Shown in pieces: positions 12,651 to 20,507 of a DNA stretch of 64,000 nt. The position numbers and the translations under genes were made by a program. Below the pieces are notes generated by a model. The model was not told the DNA's origin. It ran no database searches and worked only from the letters and a program-made list of their open reading frames with translations. This DNA is from Nereocystis luetkeana (taxonomy: Eukaryota; Sar; Phaeophyceae; Laminariales; Laminariaceae), in contig JARUPZ010000024.1 in the NCBI GenBank assembly GCA_031213475.1, forward strand, positions 9,551,324-9,615,323, read 5' to 3'. Positions within the stretch are counted from its first letter, which is position 1; every line of letters starts with the position of its first letter.

Positions 12651-12687
12651 TCAACATCAACAACGGGAGGAGAAGAACGTCGTGTAA
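1100..12687 (+). CDS. Nine-exon gene for a 385-aa protein with a Cys/His cluster, family not recognised
   Basis: Exons are inferred at 1100-1161, 3519-3651, 4917-5060, 7342-7494, 9161-9261, 11224-11324, 11590-11627, 11928-12124 and 12459-12687. All introns are GT-AG, phases agree at every junction, and the sum is 1158 nt ending in TAA, i.e. 385 residues. I do not recognise the family. Visible parts: a basic start (MMRKNTARLANLNKTKK), a soluble mixed region to about residue 240, an IQ-like stretch (AIQRAKLAKEKR, about 241-252), then C265-x2-C268-x8-C277-x2-C280-x4-C285-x2-C288-x4-C293 followed by H304, H305, H307 and C308. That spacing resembles FYVE or B-box treble clefs, so zinc binding is inferred. 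The C terminus (about 345-385) is basic with a Gln/His run. No signal peptide or membrane segment is seen. Weak points: exon 1 (either of two adjacent ATGs; earlier exons possible), the exon 5 acceptor (no pyrimidine tract), and the exon 7 donor, where read-through would stop at 11660. Confidence 0.72.
3001..3097. mobile_element. MITE family B, copy 1
   Basis: A near-palindromic element of about 97 bp starting TTAACCCCTTTAGAACCGCA and ending with its reverse complement. The inner arms read GTCCCGTTTTGGGGACAA on one side and TTGTCCCCAAATCGGGAC on the other. It lies in intron 1 of the 1100-12687 gene and is the best-preserved copy of a family seen again at 14005, 46230, 61137, 62921 and 63702. 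Confidence 0.8.
3200..3240. repeat. Microsatellite, unit CAGTACAC
   Basis: About five direct copies of an 8-bp unit (CAGTACAC), in intron 1 of the 1100-12687 gene. Confidence 0.8.
4000..4440. repeat. C-rich minisatellite, CATCGACATCCCTC-like units
   Basis: An imperfect tandem array of 12-16 bp units built from CATC, CCCTC and CATCGAC blocks. It is strongly strand-asymmetric (pyrimidine plus A on the plus strand). The long proline/histidine/serine open frame over it is a product of the repeat. It lies in intron 2 of the 1100-12687 gene. Confidence 0.75.
5080..6260 (+). repeat. Composite repeat: tandem pieces related to repeat P, poly-G tracts
   Basis: The motif GTATGCAGTAGC followed by a TTTCTTTTTTA-like stretch and a poly-G run recurs at about 5090-5125, 5168-5213 and 6208-6255 (variant GCATACAGTAGC). 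Five copies of a GAAAAAGGTACGCTAGAGCT-like 20-bp unit lie at about 6108-6195. Repeat R copy 1 (listed separately) lies between. All of this is in intron 3 of the 1100-12687 gene, starting only about 20 bp after the exon 3 donor. Confidence 0.6.
5600..6055 (+). repeat. Repeat R, copy 1, with internal hairpin
   Basis: About 400 bp matching 19035-19445 closely over its whole length. Both ends carry a related segment of about 50 bp (CATTGATyCCAA...CGnAACGTTACAA-like), as if a unit were bounded by short direct repeats. A hairpin is visible at 5917-5943: CGCGTTGATTG, 5-nt loop, CAATTAACGCG. No protein-coding frame is convincing. Confidence 0.75.
6262..6880 (+). repeat. Repeat P, copy 1, bordered by poly-G
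   Basis: Matches 42145-42665 over about 520 bp. Landmarks are GTACTCGA near the left end, GGCCGTAGTCGTATGA, CGGGGACGGAGCACGTCGGG, GTGAGCGGCA, and GCCAACCCAACCTATA at the right end. An 18-nt G run sits at about 6332-6351 and a G-rich stretch follows the right end. The left flank (about 6265-6330, containing CCATTGACCACGCATCCC) recurs at 39370-39415. No coding capacity is evident, so this looks like a non-autonomous mobile repeat of unknown class. Confidence 0.75.
7818..8026 (-). repeat. Repeat P, partial inverted copy
   Basis: Reverse-orientation partial copy of repeat P. It contains CCGCCTCACAAGCGGTT, a GACTCGTCGGACTCCTCACGG-like stretch, and a piece ending near GGTCATGCATGACATGAGTA. Poly-C runs lie at about 7757-7767 and 8080-8088, matching the poly-G borders of the plus-strand copies. 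Confidence 0.7.
8465..9035. repeat. GATCTATCT-type microsatellite
   Basis: Degenerate tandem array of 9-bp units such as GATCTATCT, GATATATCT and GATCTGTCC, densest at 8800-9030. It is open in several frames, giving YLIYLIYL or DLSDLSDL peptides; these are repeat artefacts. Related GATCTATC motifs occur at 36255-36295 and 46500. It lies just upstream of exon 5 of the 1100-12687 gene. Confidence 0.85.
10405..10508 (+). mobile_element. MITE family A, copy 1
   Basis: TTACGGGGGG start and CCCCCGTAA end, flanked by TA. The left arm is diverged (GGCCGCATTAATAGGACC). It lies in intron 5 of the 1100-12687 gene. Confidence 0.85.
10631..10736 (-). mobile_element. MITE family A, copy 2, diverged left end
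   Basis: Reverse-oriented relative to copy 1 (TATAGGTTTTTATGTATACC in the middle). The left terminal repeat is strongly altered (ACCGGGTGGAGCATAGTTAA). Intron 5 of the 1100-12687 gene. Confidence 0.75.
10953..11071 (+). mobile_element. MITE family A, copy 3
   Basis: Starts CTACGGGGGACCATAGTAAA and ends GGCCCCCCGGAA next to TAG. Somewhat longer than the usual 105 bp owing to a TA-repeat expansion in the middle. Intron 5 of the 1100-12687 gene. Confidence 0.8.
11209..11223. promoter_or_regulatory. Splice acceptor of exon 6 in a MITE-end-like remnant
   Basis: The bases just before exon 6 of the 1100-12687 gene read TGCTCCCCCGGAATAG, which closely resembles the right end of MITE A copy 3 (CCCCCCGGAATAG). 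The terminal TAG supplies the acceptor AG. No matching left half is seen close by, so this would be a truncated remnant. Confidence 0.45.
11476..11581 (+). mobile_element. MITE family A, copy 4, next to an exon
   Basis: A full element with both terminal repeats. It fills 106 of the 265 bp of intron 6 in the 1100-12687 gene. The acceptor AG of exon 7 (11588-11589) is only 8 bases past the element's right end. Confidence 0.9.
11672..11776 (-). mobile_element. MITE family A, copy 5
   Basis: A full element, reverse orientation (TATAGGTTTTTACG in the middle), flanked by TA. It lies in intron 7 of the 1100-12687 gene. Confidence 0.9.
12259..12370 (+). mobile_element. MITE family A, copy 6
   Basis: Starts CTACGGGGGAACATAGTTAA after TA and ends GGTCCCCCGTAA. 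It lies in intron 8 of the 1100-12687 gene, so introns 5 to 8 of this gene all contain a copy. Confidence 0.9.
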
Positions 12688-12789
12688 ATAAGACGGACAA
12701 GTCAGCCGTTGGTACATCACCGCAGCAGCAGTATTAATCGGGTCAACACCTTTGGGGCTTCAGAGCGTCACCAAGGGGGACATGTCCTG

Positions 12790-12795
12790 AATAAA
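12790..12795 (+). promoter_or_regulatory. Possible polyadenylation signal
   Basis: AATAAA lies about 100 bp after the TAA of the 1100-12687 gene. It is the first match on this strand after the stop. The motif is common by chance, so support is weak. Confidence 0.3.
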
Positions 12796-12894
12796 TTGCG
12801 ATTGCGCGAAGAAGTCCGAGCTTCTGCGGTAGGGGGGGTGTCCGAACCGCAATGTGCGATAAGAATGTCGTATTATTTGCCTTCTGGCCGTTAT

Positions 12895-13005
12895 ATATGT
12901 TGCTCGCTGTGCACGTTGGTCGTTGTGCATGTTGGTCCCTGTGCATGCTAGTCGCTGTGCATGATGGTCGCTGTGCATGTTGGTCGCTCTACATCCAGGT
13001 CGCTA
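12895..13005. repeat. Minisatellite, unit about GTCGCTGTGCATGTTG
   Basis: Six or more imperfect copies of a 16-bp unit (GTTGGTCGCTGTGCAT, GATGGTCGCTGTGCAT and variants). Open frames on both strands across it are products of the repeat. Confidence 0.8.
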
Positions 13006-13119
13006 CGCATGGGTTCCAAAACAGCCACAGTACTACGGTAGTGAATGCAGCATGTGTCCTTCCTTCGAAGAAGGTCGCAGTTTCTCTCATTAGTCCTAAA
13101 ATGTGCGAGCGACCCGTCC

Positions 13120-13290
13120 CCGAAATGACGCCCCGCCCCCCCCCCCCCCCCCCCACCTCGCCGGGTTGGGCTTCGGCGCCCCTTCTTTCGCCGGAGACAC
13201 CGAGGGCTGCTTTGTAGGGGGCGCGTGGCACGTCCGTGCGCCCGCGGGCGATCAGGGGCGCTCGGGAGAACCGCTGCCCCGCGGGGCATG
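13120..13290. other. GC-rich block of unknown nature
   Basis: A segment rich in G and C, beginning with a poly-C run (about 13133-13155), clearly unlike its AT-richer flanks. Two overlapping frames stay open across it but neither shows a recognisable protein or good splice sites. It could be a remnant of foreign or structural-RNA sequence. Confidence 0.3.
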
Positions 13291-14004
13291 CTACAACCTA
13301 ATAAGTTTTGAAGATTCCAAACGACATCATGAGAAGTGCAGTACAGTAGTGCCGAGCGCAAGTAAATACCAAAGACACGAGGTAGTAGCAACAGAGCAAA
13401 ATACCAGCAACTATCCATTAAGCTTATCCGGAGATGGTAACACTGACTGGTGATCACAGTTTGTATCAATACTGTAATAAAATGATTGATAAATTCGTCA
13501 TTTCAGCCGTTAGCCTATAATATTGTTATTGCTGTAATCATTCTGTATACTAATAATATGTACATGTGCGACTGCTTGCTGCTGGCTGCGTTACGCTGTC
13601 GATCGCGTACTTCTACATAGCAGCGTTGCCTTTTCGACCGAAACCACCGCTGGGCTCGAGAAGATGGATGGCGTTGTTGCTTCATGTATGGCCGAATACA
13701 CGGGGGGTCGCCTCGGGTGCCAAGGGACGCGGTCGAGGCTCCGATGCGTACTTATATGGATAACCATATTATACTAAATCCATGGTGTTGATGTTGATGT
13801 TGGCATACCCCGACGAACAAAAGAAAGGTAACCCTACACCCGGCATACCTGCAGCTTTTACAGGGCTGTGAATCGGTAGCATTTCACGAGTGATAACTGC
13901 CAGAGGTGTAGTCGCTATAGTCGGCCGCCGACTATTAATAGCTTATTTAAGTCAGTAAGTCGACTGGAAGCTCATCAGCAAGCTACGTATAGAGTATTAG
14001 GCAG

Positions 14005-14108
14005 TAAACCCTTCCTTGTATAGGACTCCCATCCCGTTCTGGGGACAATTTACTTAGAATTTGGGTGGTTGGTCCCCAAAACGGGACTGCAGTCCTACAA
14101 GGGTTATA
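14005..14108. mobile_element. MITE family B, copy 2
   Basis: Arms read AGGACTCCCATCCCGTTCTG and GTCCCCAAAACGGGACTGCA, with AAACCCTT and AAGGGTT at the edges. The centre is TTACTTAGAATTTGGGTGG. Confidence 0.8.
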
Positions 14109-14168
14109 AACGGCAGCGGCGCGCCCAAAGTAAATTATTCCGAGCAGAAGAAAAGGTATTTTTCTCTA

Positions 14169-14274
14169 TTACGGGGGACCATAGTTAATAGGACCTATGG
14201 TATACATAAAAAAACTATATATTTACCCACTTTTACTGACAATATTTGGTCCTATTAGCTATGGACCCCCGTAA
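14169..14274 (+). mobile_element. MITE family A, copy 7
   Basis: A full element flanked by TA on both sides. The terminal repeats differ at few positions (left GGGGGACCATAGTTAATAGG, right CCTATTAGCTATGGACCCCC). Confidence 0.92.
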
Positions 14275-15649
14275 TAGTTCGTTTTTTCCGTCCCATTTAT
14301 TGTCTTCGCGTCTTCGCCCCTCTCTTGCTCCTCCTGCTCTCCCGCGCAGTCGTAACTAACTAACTACAAATACTGAAACCACTCAGATCCGAGGAGATAT
14401 ACACGCAGTAGTATAGCCCCCCCCCCCCCCCCCCCCCCTCGTAACGTTATTACCTTCCTTGCGTTTTATCCGAGGAGGAAACGCCCCCGGCGGTGGTCGA
14501 TGCTACCTGACGACTAGAGAGAAAGGGATTTCGGTCGACAGCGCGCGCCTCGGGACTACGTCGTACAACGTTTTTCTCGTCTTGTTGCTCTGCTGCTGCT
14601 GTTGGATACTTGTAATACTATCTTGTCCAGGGCGACACAGCGACCCATGTCAAGTATGTGCGCGACACGGCACTGTCTTCAAGAAGCAACATGTCATATG
14701 ACTACAAGTACGTACCGCATTTGTATGCTGCTGTAGGGATATGTATGTAACGTACGACTTTACGACGTTGCCGGTTACCCGCCAGGAAAATATTTATTTC
14801 TGAAACCGCTCGTTCTTCTGGCGTTTCATGCTTCATACCAGGTATCAACATTGCGCCGCCATGACAAGCTCGTCCCTCGCGCCGCGCCCAACGAACCAGC
14901 ACGACACGTCGGTGAGGCGCGAGACGATGTTTTTCAACGGTTGGGTTACCCCTCCTCCGGGCCCAATCCGAAACAAGGCGACGAAACCAACAGGCATGGT
15001 CAACAACAACAGCAGTAGTAGGATCGTGTGGGTATACCACTATGGCCATAAATATAATGACGGTTCTCTAATTAAGATCATGATTTAAAGGGTATTATAT
15101 TTCCGATCAGTATGTGTAGTACTGGACTGCCTCCGAAGTCTCCAACAAACCCTGTCGAAAAAAAATATCGGAGCGAGTAGCGAGTGTTTTGGCGTCAGCA
15201 GCACACCAGCGCACCCACCCAGTGCGCTGTTTTCAAGAATGGGACTGGTGAGGTCATTTATGGCCTTGGCGATGGTGAGGGCTGTTTTTTGTGCGAGGTC
15301 TACTGGCTCTCCAGCAATGTGAGGGAACCGCCTTGTTTTTTTTGCCCAAAATGCATGATCTTGTCGTTGATTGATCTTGGTGCCTGCAGTTTGCAGCGAA
15401 GCAGCAGGCGCGTAAAGGCGCGGAGCACTCGGCAACAACATGATACAAGTACGGCGAGTACGAGGAAGTGTTCTGCGTCCTGCGCATGGTGCCATGAAGC
15501 AGTCGGCCCTCACATATATCGGTGCAGTTTTGCGCATCGGTGCATCGGTGAATGAGATTGGCCAGACTGGTACTTGTACGTCGTACCTGTCATCGCATGA
15601 TAGCTGTTGTCGTGATCATTATTGTTGTTCGACGTAATGTAACTGGTAA

Positions 15650-17140
15650 AGCTGATGCTCGCAGTGAGAGCCGATGAAGTCGTCGATAAGTCGCCGTGGA
15701 GAGGTCGCGAAGCGAGGGTCACTTCTGGCCGTCGTTACGGCCGATATGAGCCGAGCAGAGCTACTTCGTGTATTTAGCAAGGACTTACCAGACCCAAGGG
15801 GGGACAAGGTTCTTCATCTTAGAGTAGCACCGCAGGGGGTCACAAGGACCGGACCGGATCGAGTCGATTCTGGTGGTAAAATACCCATACCTGGTACATA
15901 CTGCATACTGCTGTCAGCATGAGGGGAGAGGTCAACACGGTCCCGAGATCTAGTCCGGTGGGGTCTGTCATGCATGATTTTGGGAGGTATCCTTCCTTGC
16001 ATGCGTATTCCGAGGTCTACGACCGATAGTCTTCCCCCGTCCGTGGCATTGCCCCTCTGTTTTTCTCCTCAAGTTCATCTTATTAACAAAGGATGGTCTT
16101 GTGGCGTCATCTGGAGGATGATTGAGATGGTCAAGGAACAGGGTGTCGATTTGTCGGACCTGGACACGACAGCTGTTATCATTGTTGCGTCCACTCCTTG
16201 TAACTACCGTGTTTAGTAAACACGAGTGTTGAGTAACACGGGACTGCGAAGATGCGTACATGCTGATAGCGTTTTGCTGGAGTTAGTTTGGGGTTTCCAA
16301 ATCTGTCCTCAACGCACTACTGCTGTACAGTAATTCCGTGTGGCCACACGCCCTGTGCGTCCCTCGTGGGTGCTGTTTTGAGACACCGCAATGCAGTCAA
16401 TTTCTTGTTTGTTTGTGAAGCTCTTTAGGTGGGCTTTCTCTCGAAATCGGCTATAAGTTGATTCATGTCACCAACCATGGACTCCGCTTATGTGTGGCGG
16501 AGTCGTGTGGCTGCCACTCCCGGTGCGTATTTTTTTCAACAGTGTGTGGTTTACACGGAGGAGCTGTTGTCTTGTCCTCTTTTGAACGTGTCAGTGGAGC
16601 ATGGGCGTGATGTATCACGTCTCTTGAAGTCCCGTACACCTTGAGTACAACAACTTTTAAACAGTTCCTTACCCCGGCAGGATGCCGCTTAGAGTGCTTT
16701 TCATATTGTGTCAGACACGTGTATGTGCGGCCAGTATCTGATGTTGCTACTCTCATCACCGTCGGCGACTCATTCTACCTACACTTGAGTCGACTATGTT
16801 TACCATCTTGTACACGTATATATATACTTCGAAATAAGTACCAGGTATGTGTTTAGGTAACCCTAGCTCTCACCTCACGAAGTATGGGATCGATGATTCG
16901 TCTTATTAATAGGTGGATACAGCAACAGTTGGTGTCCATGATCCATGACCGTTTCCCGCACAAGCGGGGGCGAGAACACGAAGTACCGTATGACGCTTAT
17001 CACCCGTGTGGTGAGAGAACACACCCCCTCGGACGAATTTCCCAAACTTTTTTTCTCGATGAACGGGCAAGGTGCAGACTCCGAGCGATACACATGTCTA
17101 TGGAGACATATCTCGACGAGATATTCCCTTAACCAGAACT
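15650..17140 (+). pseudogene. Possible decayed coding region, function unknown
   Basis: Several short plus-strand frames have protein-like composition: 15674-15922 (SRAELLRVFSKDLPDPRG), 16073-16216 (VIWRMIEMVKEQGVDLSDL, stop at 16214), 16477-16644 (MDSAYVWRSRVAATPGAY, 55 aa) and 16945-17130 (TPSDEFPKLFFSMNGQG). They lie in different frames and are interrupted by stops; I could not join them with convincing splice sites. A decayed transposable element or a gene with unrecognised introns are both possible. No family is recognised. Confidence 0.25.
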
Positions 17141-17977
17141 GTTTTTCGTTATTGTTATATGTGCCCCTATTATTTTGGGGACAATCGGCTCTGGACTACA
17201 TCCGGGGGAGTGCTGTCTCATCCCTCTTATCACACGGGTGATAGGGTACCAGCAATAAATTTCCCTGGGTATATACATACCTGGTCAACAGCTCCCTGAT
17301 AGCTACCAGGTACATATGACACGTACCCCGCCGGCAGGAAAGCGCCCTAAAGTATGTACATACGAGTACTTTTTTTTCCTGAGACTTGCCAAGGAGAATA
17401 AAAAAGTTTGCGGACGGTTACACTAAAGTCAGTGGGGAACGCATCCTTTCTCAAATACCACTCAAATACCACTCTCTTGGGGAATACGAACCCCTTACAC
17501 GGAAGACAACAGGAACACACGAACATAACAACGGGCGAATGTATATTCCCGGCCAGAGTTGGAAAACATCTACAGCAGTACCGTATAGGTTAGGCTGGGC
17601 TAGTGTCTTGGTTTCTTTTTATAGGCCCGGTATTAGTGCATTCGCAGAGGGGTGCGATCGTTTCTCGGTATTGGATTTTTCCGCACGGGGAAGATTGCAG
17701 ATAGTACCGAGCAAGTACCGAATGAACTTTTTTTCGGAAAAAAAATCTGGTCGAGAGAGAGCTCTCCGAAAATATAAGGTCTGGTTCTATTAGACCTATG
17801 CCAATGGTACAGCGAAGTTGCAATAAAAATTTTGAATTTCAAAGATACCCGCCAAAAAAAATCAGAACACGCTTCCTATGGGCCACCTGAAAAAATTAGA
17901 AAGTTCCTAACTTTTGGAAAAGCCCGAAAAAAGCAAATCTGGGACCGATGTTGAGCCAACATCGGCTTGAGAAAAAC

Positions 17978-18415
17978 TCAGGCCGATCTTTGGTTCGAAG
18001 CGGCGAGATTCCGAGTCCTCGACAGACATCGATCAACAAAACCAACGATTGCGTCATGAATTCTGAACGGAGTGCGCTCGTTAGGGGCTCCGACCCACCC
18101 TAGGGTCACCGTCTTCACACCATGGCCGGTGTCATGTGGCGGGAGCTGACCAGGCGTGTGATAAAAAAACATTTGGCCGCTGGTTTGCACAAAACAGAAG
18201 ACAAAACTTCTCCATCCGTCTCGAATGGCAAAAAATAGTCTTTTTTTCAGGTTTGGGAGGATACCGAAGGACGCCGCCGGCAAGCTCTCGCCCCCTAGAC
18301 CATGGATCCGCCTGATATCTTCGAGGCCGTCATCTATACTCGTTGGGCTTGCCAGATTCCGAGTGGGTTGGCCGTGGGCTGAGTCTATGTCGAGATCGAG
18401 CGTCGATCGTCGCAC
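17978..18415 (-). CDS. Uncharacterised 145-aa open frame, low support
   Basis: A continuous minus-strand frame (start MRRSTLDLDIDSAHG) with unbiased amino-acid composition and no low-complexity repeat, unusual for a non-coding region here. No motif, family or splice context is recognised, and the opposite strand is also partly open. It may be a fragment of a mobile element. Confidence 0.25.
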   Translation of the reverse strand: MRRSTLDLDIDSAHGQPTRNLASPTSIDDGLEDIRRIHGLGGESLPAASFGILPNLKKRLFFAIRDGWRSFVFCFVQTSGQMFFYHTPGQLPPHDTGHGVKTVTLGWVGAPNERTPFRIHDAIVGFVDRCLSRTRNLAASNQRSA

Positions 18416-18646
18416 GAGCTGGTTTCGATCACCGTGTTGACAATTTGCGACCAGAAAAACACGAATTGCGCCGCCTGCAGCCGTTGGGGGAAAAAAAAGA
18501 AAAAATCAAACATTTTTCTCTTTTTTTCCGCACAGCGGCGGTACGAGAAATTTTTCGGCTGTTTTTTTAAAGCCATATATTTGAAAAAAAACTTTCGAAC
18601 TTCGCGTTTCCATTGGCATACCAGGTAGGTCTTAGTAGTATTAATA

Positions 18647-18751
18647 TTACGGGGGACCATAGTTAATAGGACCAAATATTGTTAGTAGAAATTGTTAAAT
18701 ATATAGGTTTTTATGTATACCACAGGTCCTATTAACTATGGTCCCCCGTAA
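18647..18751 (-). mobile_element. MITE family A, copy 8
   Basis: A full element in reverse orientation with near-perfect 28-bp terminal repeats, flanked by TA. Confidence 0.92.
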
Positions 18752-19034
18752 TAGCACCCCCACCGTCGTAGAGAGGAAACCAGCGGATCGGTAACAATGA
18801 CGGTTACAAGGAGCATGCTGCACGCGGGTGCCACACACAGCTCCTTAGATCAAAAATCGGACACCCACAAAACCTTCTACAGTACCCAGGCAGCCTCTAC
18901 GTGTGTGGTCGTTTATTAATGTATTGGACTATTAGACTGCTGGGCGTGGCCGATGCTATGGATACCCCAGCAATCGTCATACATTTCGGGCATTTCCTCC
19001 TTCTCAATTCCGGAGGGGGTTTTAATACAATTAA

Positions 19035-19445
19035 TCAGTAATTGTAATCTGGAACAGCAAAGAGGGGACGCCAGCAGGGTGGATCTCTTTTCGGGAAAGC
19101 CTCATTGTTGTACCGGGAGACAGTGGTTGAATATTACTCCGTGAGCAATATCGCAGCTCTACAGCAGCACGACAAAGTAGAGAGAGGCTAGGAAATAACA
19201 GACCATCCCGCCCGTCCATGGTTGATAGCGAGGTGTACCGTCGACAACGACATCAATTTTGTTATTGTTTATTTTGCCGGGGTACCTACTCTCTGCGACG
19301 AGGTGCCGCGTTGATTGCCAGACAATCAACGCGGGGGGAGTAGTATCCCTGGGGGAGAGTCTCCGGCTGGTCGCAGCAGGAGGTCTTATTGATTCTAAAC
19401 TATATACGAATTACCCTACGACGCGATGTTACAGCAGGAATTTGT
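19035..19445 (+). repeat. Repeat R, copy 2, with perfect hairpin
   Basis: Matches 5640-6050 along its length with scattered substitutions. Its hairpin at 19307-19333 is perfect (CGCGTTGATTG, loop CCAGA, CAATCAACGCG). A GACGCCAGCAGGGTGGATC block and a GCCGGGGTACCTACTCTCTG block are identical in the two copies. No coding frame is convincing. Confidence 0.78.
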
Positions 19446-19957
19446 AATGGCTGTCGTTTGCTGTGGTTGATGTCCTCACACGAGCCTCTACTGCATGGTC
19501 GCAGGACAAGCTCCAATAACTCTGGAGTGGAAGAATACCTCGGGAGGAAAGCTAACAAACAGCTGGTGAAAAACAGCACACACACCATAACCGAAGCACA
19601 CTGCACACCTCGAATACCAGATACAAACTTAGTTCCAACCTAACCCGAGGGGATCGCATACCGCATTCGAAGAGAAAACACGAGTCGGAACAACAAGAGT
19701 GATGCTGATTCATGGTTGGTGTTGTGATATATACGGATGTAACGGTCCTCCAACAGGCAGCAAAGAGCAACAGCAAGGATACGCCGGATGTACGGTGCGA
19801 TGGTCCCACCTCCGCTGCGCGTGTCACCGGCCAGCAGTTGGACGAAGGCGTTCACGTGTTCAACTTCAAGTTCAACATCCACGGTCAACAGCATAGATCC
19901 GTTGGTTCGACATCGGATGGCTGAAGCGAAGGTGAGGGTGAGTCATGTAGTGCCATA

Positions 19958-20061
19958 TTACGGGGGACCATAGTTAATAGGATCTATGGTATACATGATA
20001 TCTATATATTTATCCATTTTTACTCACAAAATTTGGTTCTATTAACTATGGTCCCCCGTAA
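19958..20061 (+). mobile_element. MITE family A, copy 9
   Basis: A full element flanked by TA, upstream of the zinc-ribbon gene. Confidence 0.92.
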
Positions 20062-20507
20062 TAGTCGAACTCCCGAACCGCGGGGTTGACCTCTGCGTGA
20101 TATATTCGACTTTAGCGGAGAGCAGCATAGATCCGTTGAGACGACATCGGATCGTTAAGGTGAAGGTGAGGGTGTCCTTTGGTGCCCTAACGGCGAGGTT
20201 GACCGCTGGGCCACGCATTCAGACGCGACCCTGCCCGAATACTGCTGACGGACTGCCCTATGCTGCACGCTATACTAGCAATATTCCCAAGGACGGATGG
20301 TAAGGCCGCACTTCACATTTGATTTGTATCGCTATTCAGCACTATGCCATGCATACTAAGCATCTGAGTCCCAAAACCACCTGTTCCCGACCGAAGGCTC
20401 CTGTCATACCTGGTACCCTCCACGCAAATACACCCCAACCCCCGCCAACGCGTGCGCCTCCTGGGTTTCCCGCTGTACAGATCGCCGCACGCCGCGGTGT
20501 GGTAACA

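Larger units (their letters stand above)
12688..20507. other. Intergenic region, repeats and coding-like fragments
   Basis: No intact gene could be supported. The stretch holds a minisatellite (12895-13005), a GC-rich block (13120-13290), MITE B copy 2 and MITE A copies 7 to 9, repeat R copy 2, a poly-C tract at about 14418-14438, and several short open frames with protein-like composition (15650-17140 plus strand; 15180-15450 and 17978-18415 minus strand). These frames lack clear splice-linked partners. A low-confidence open frame at 14861-15088 (MTSSSLAPRP start) is also present. Confidence 0.5.
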
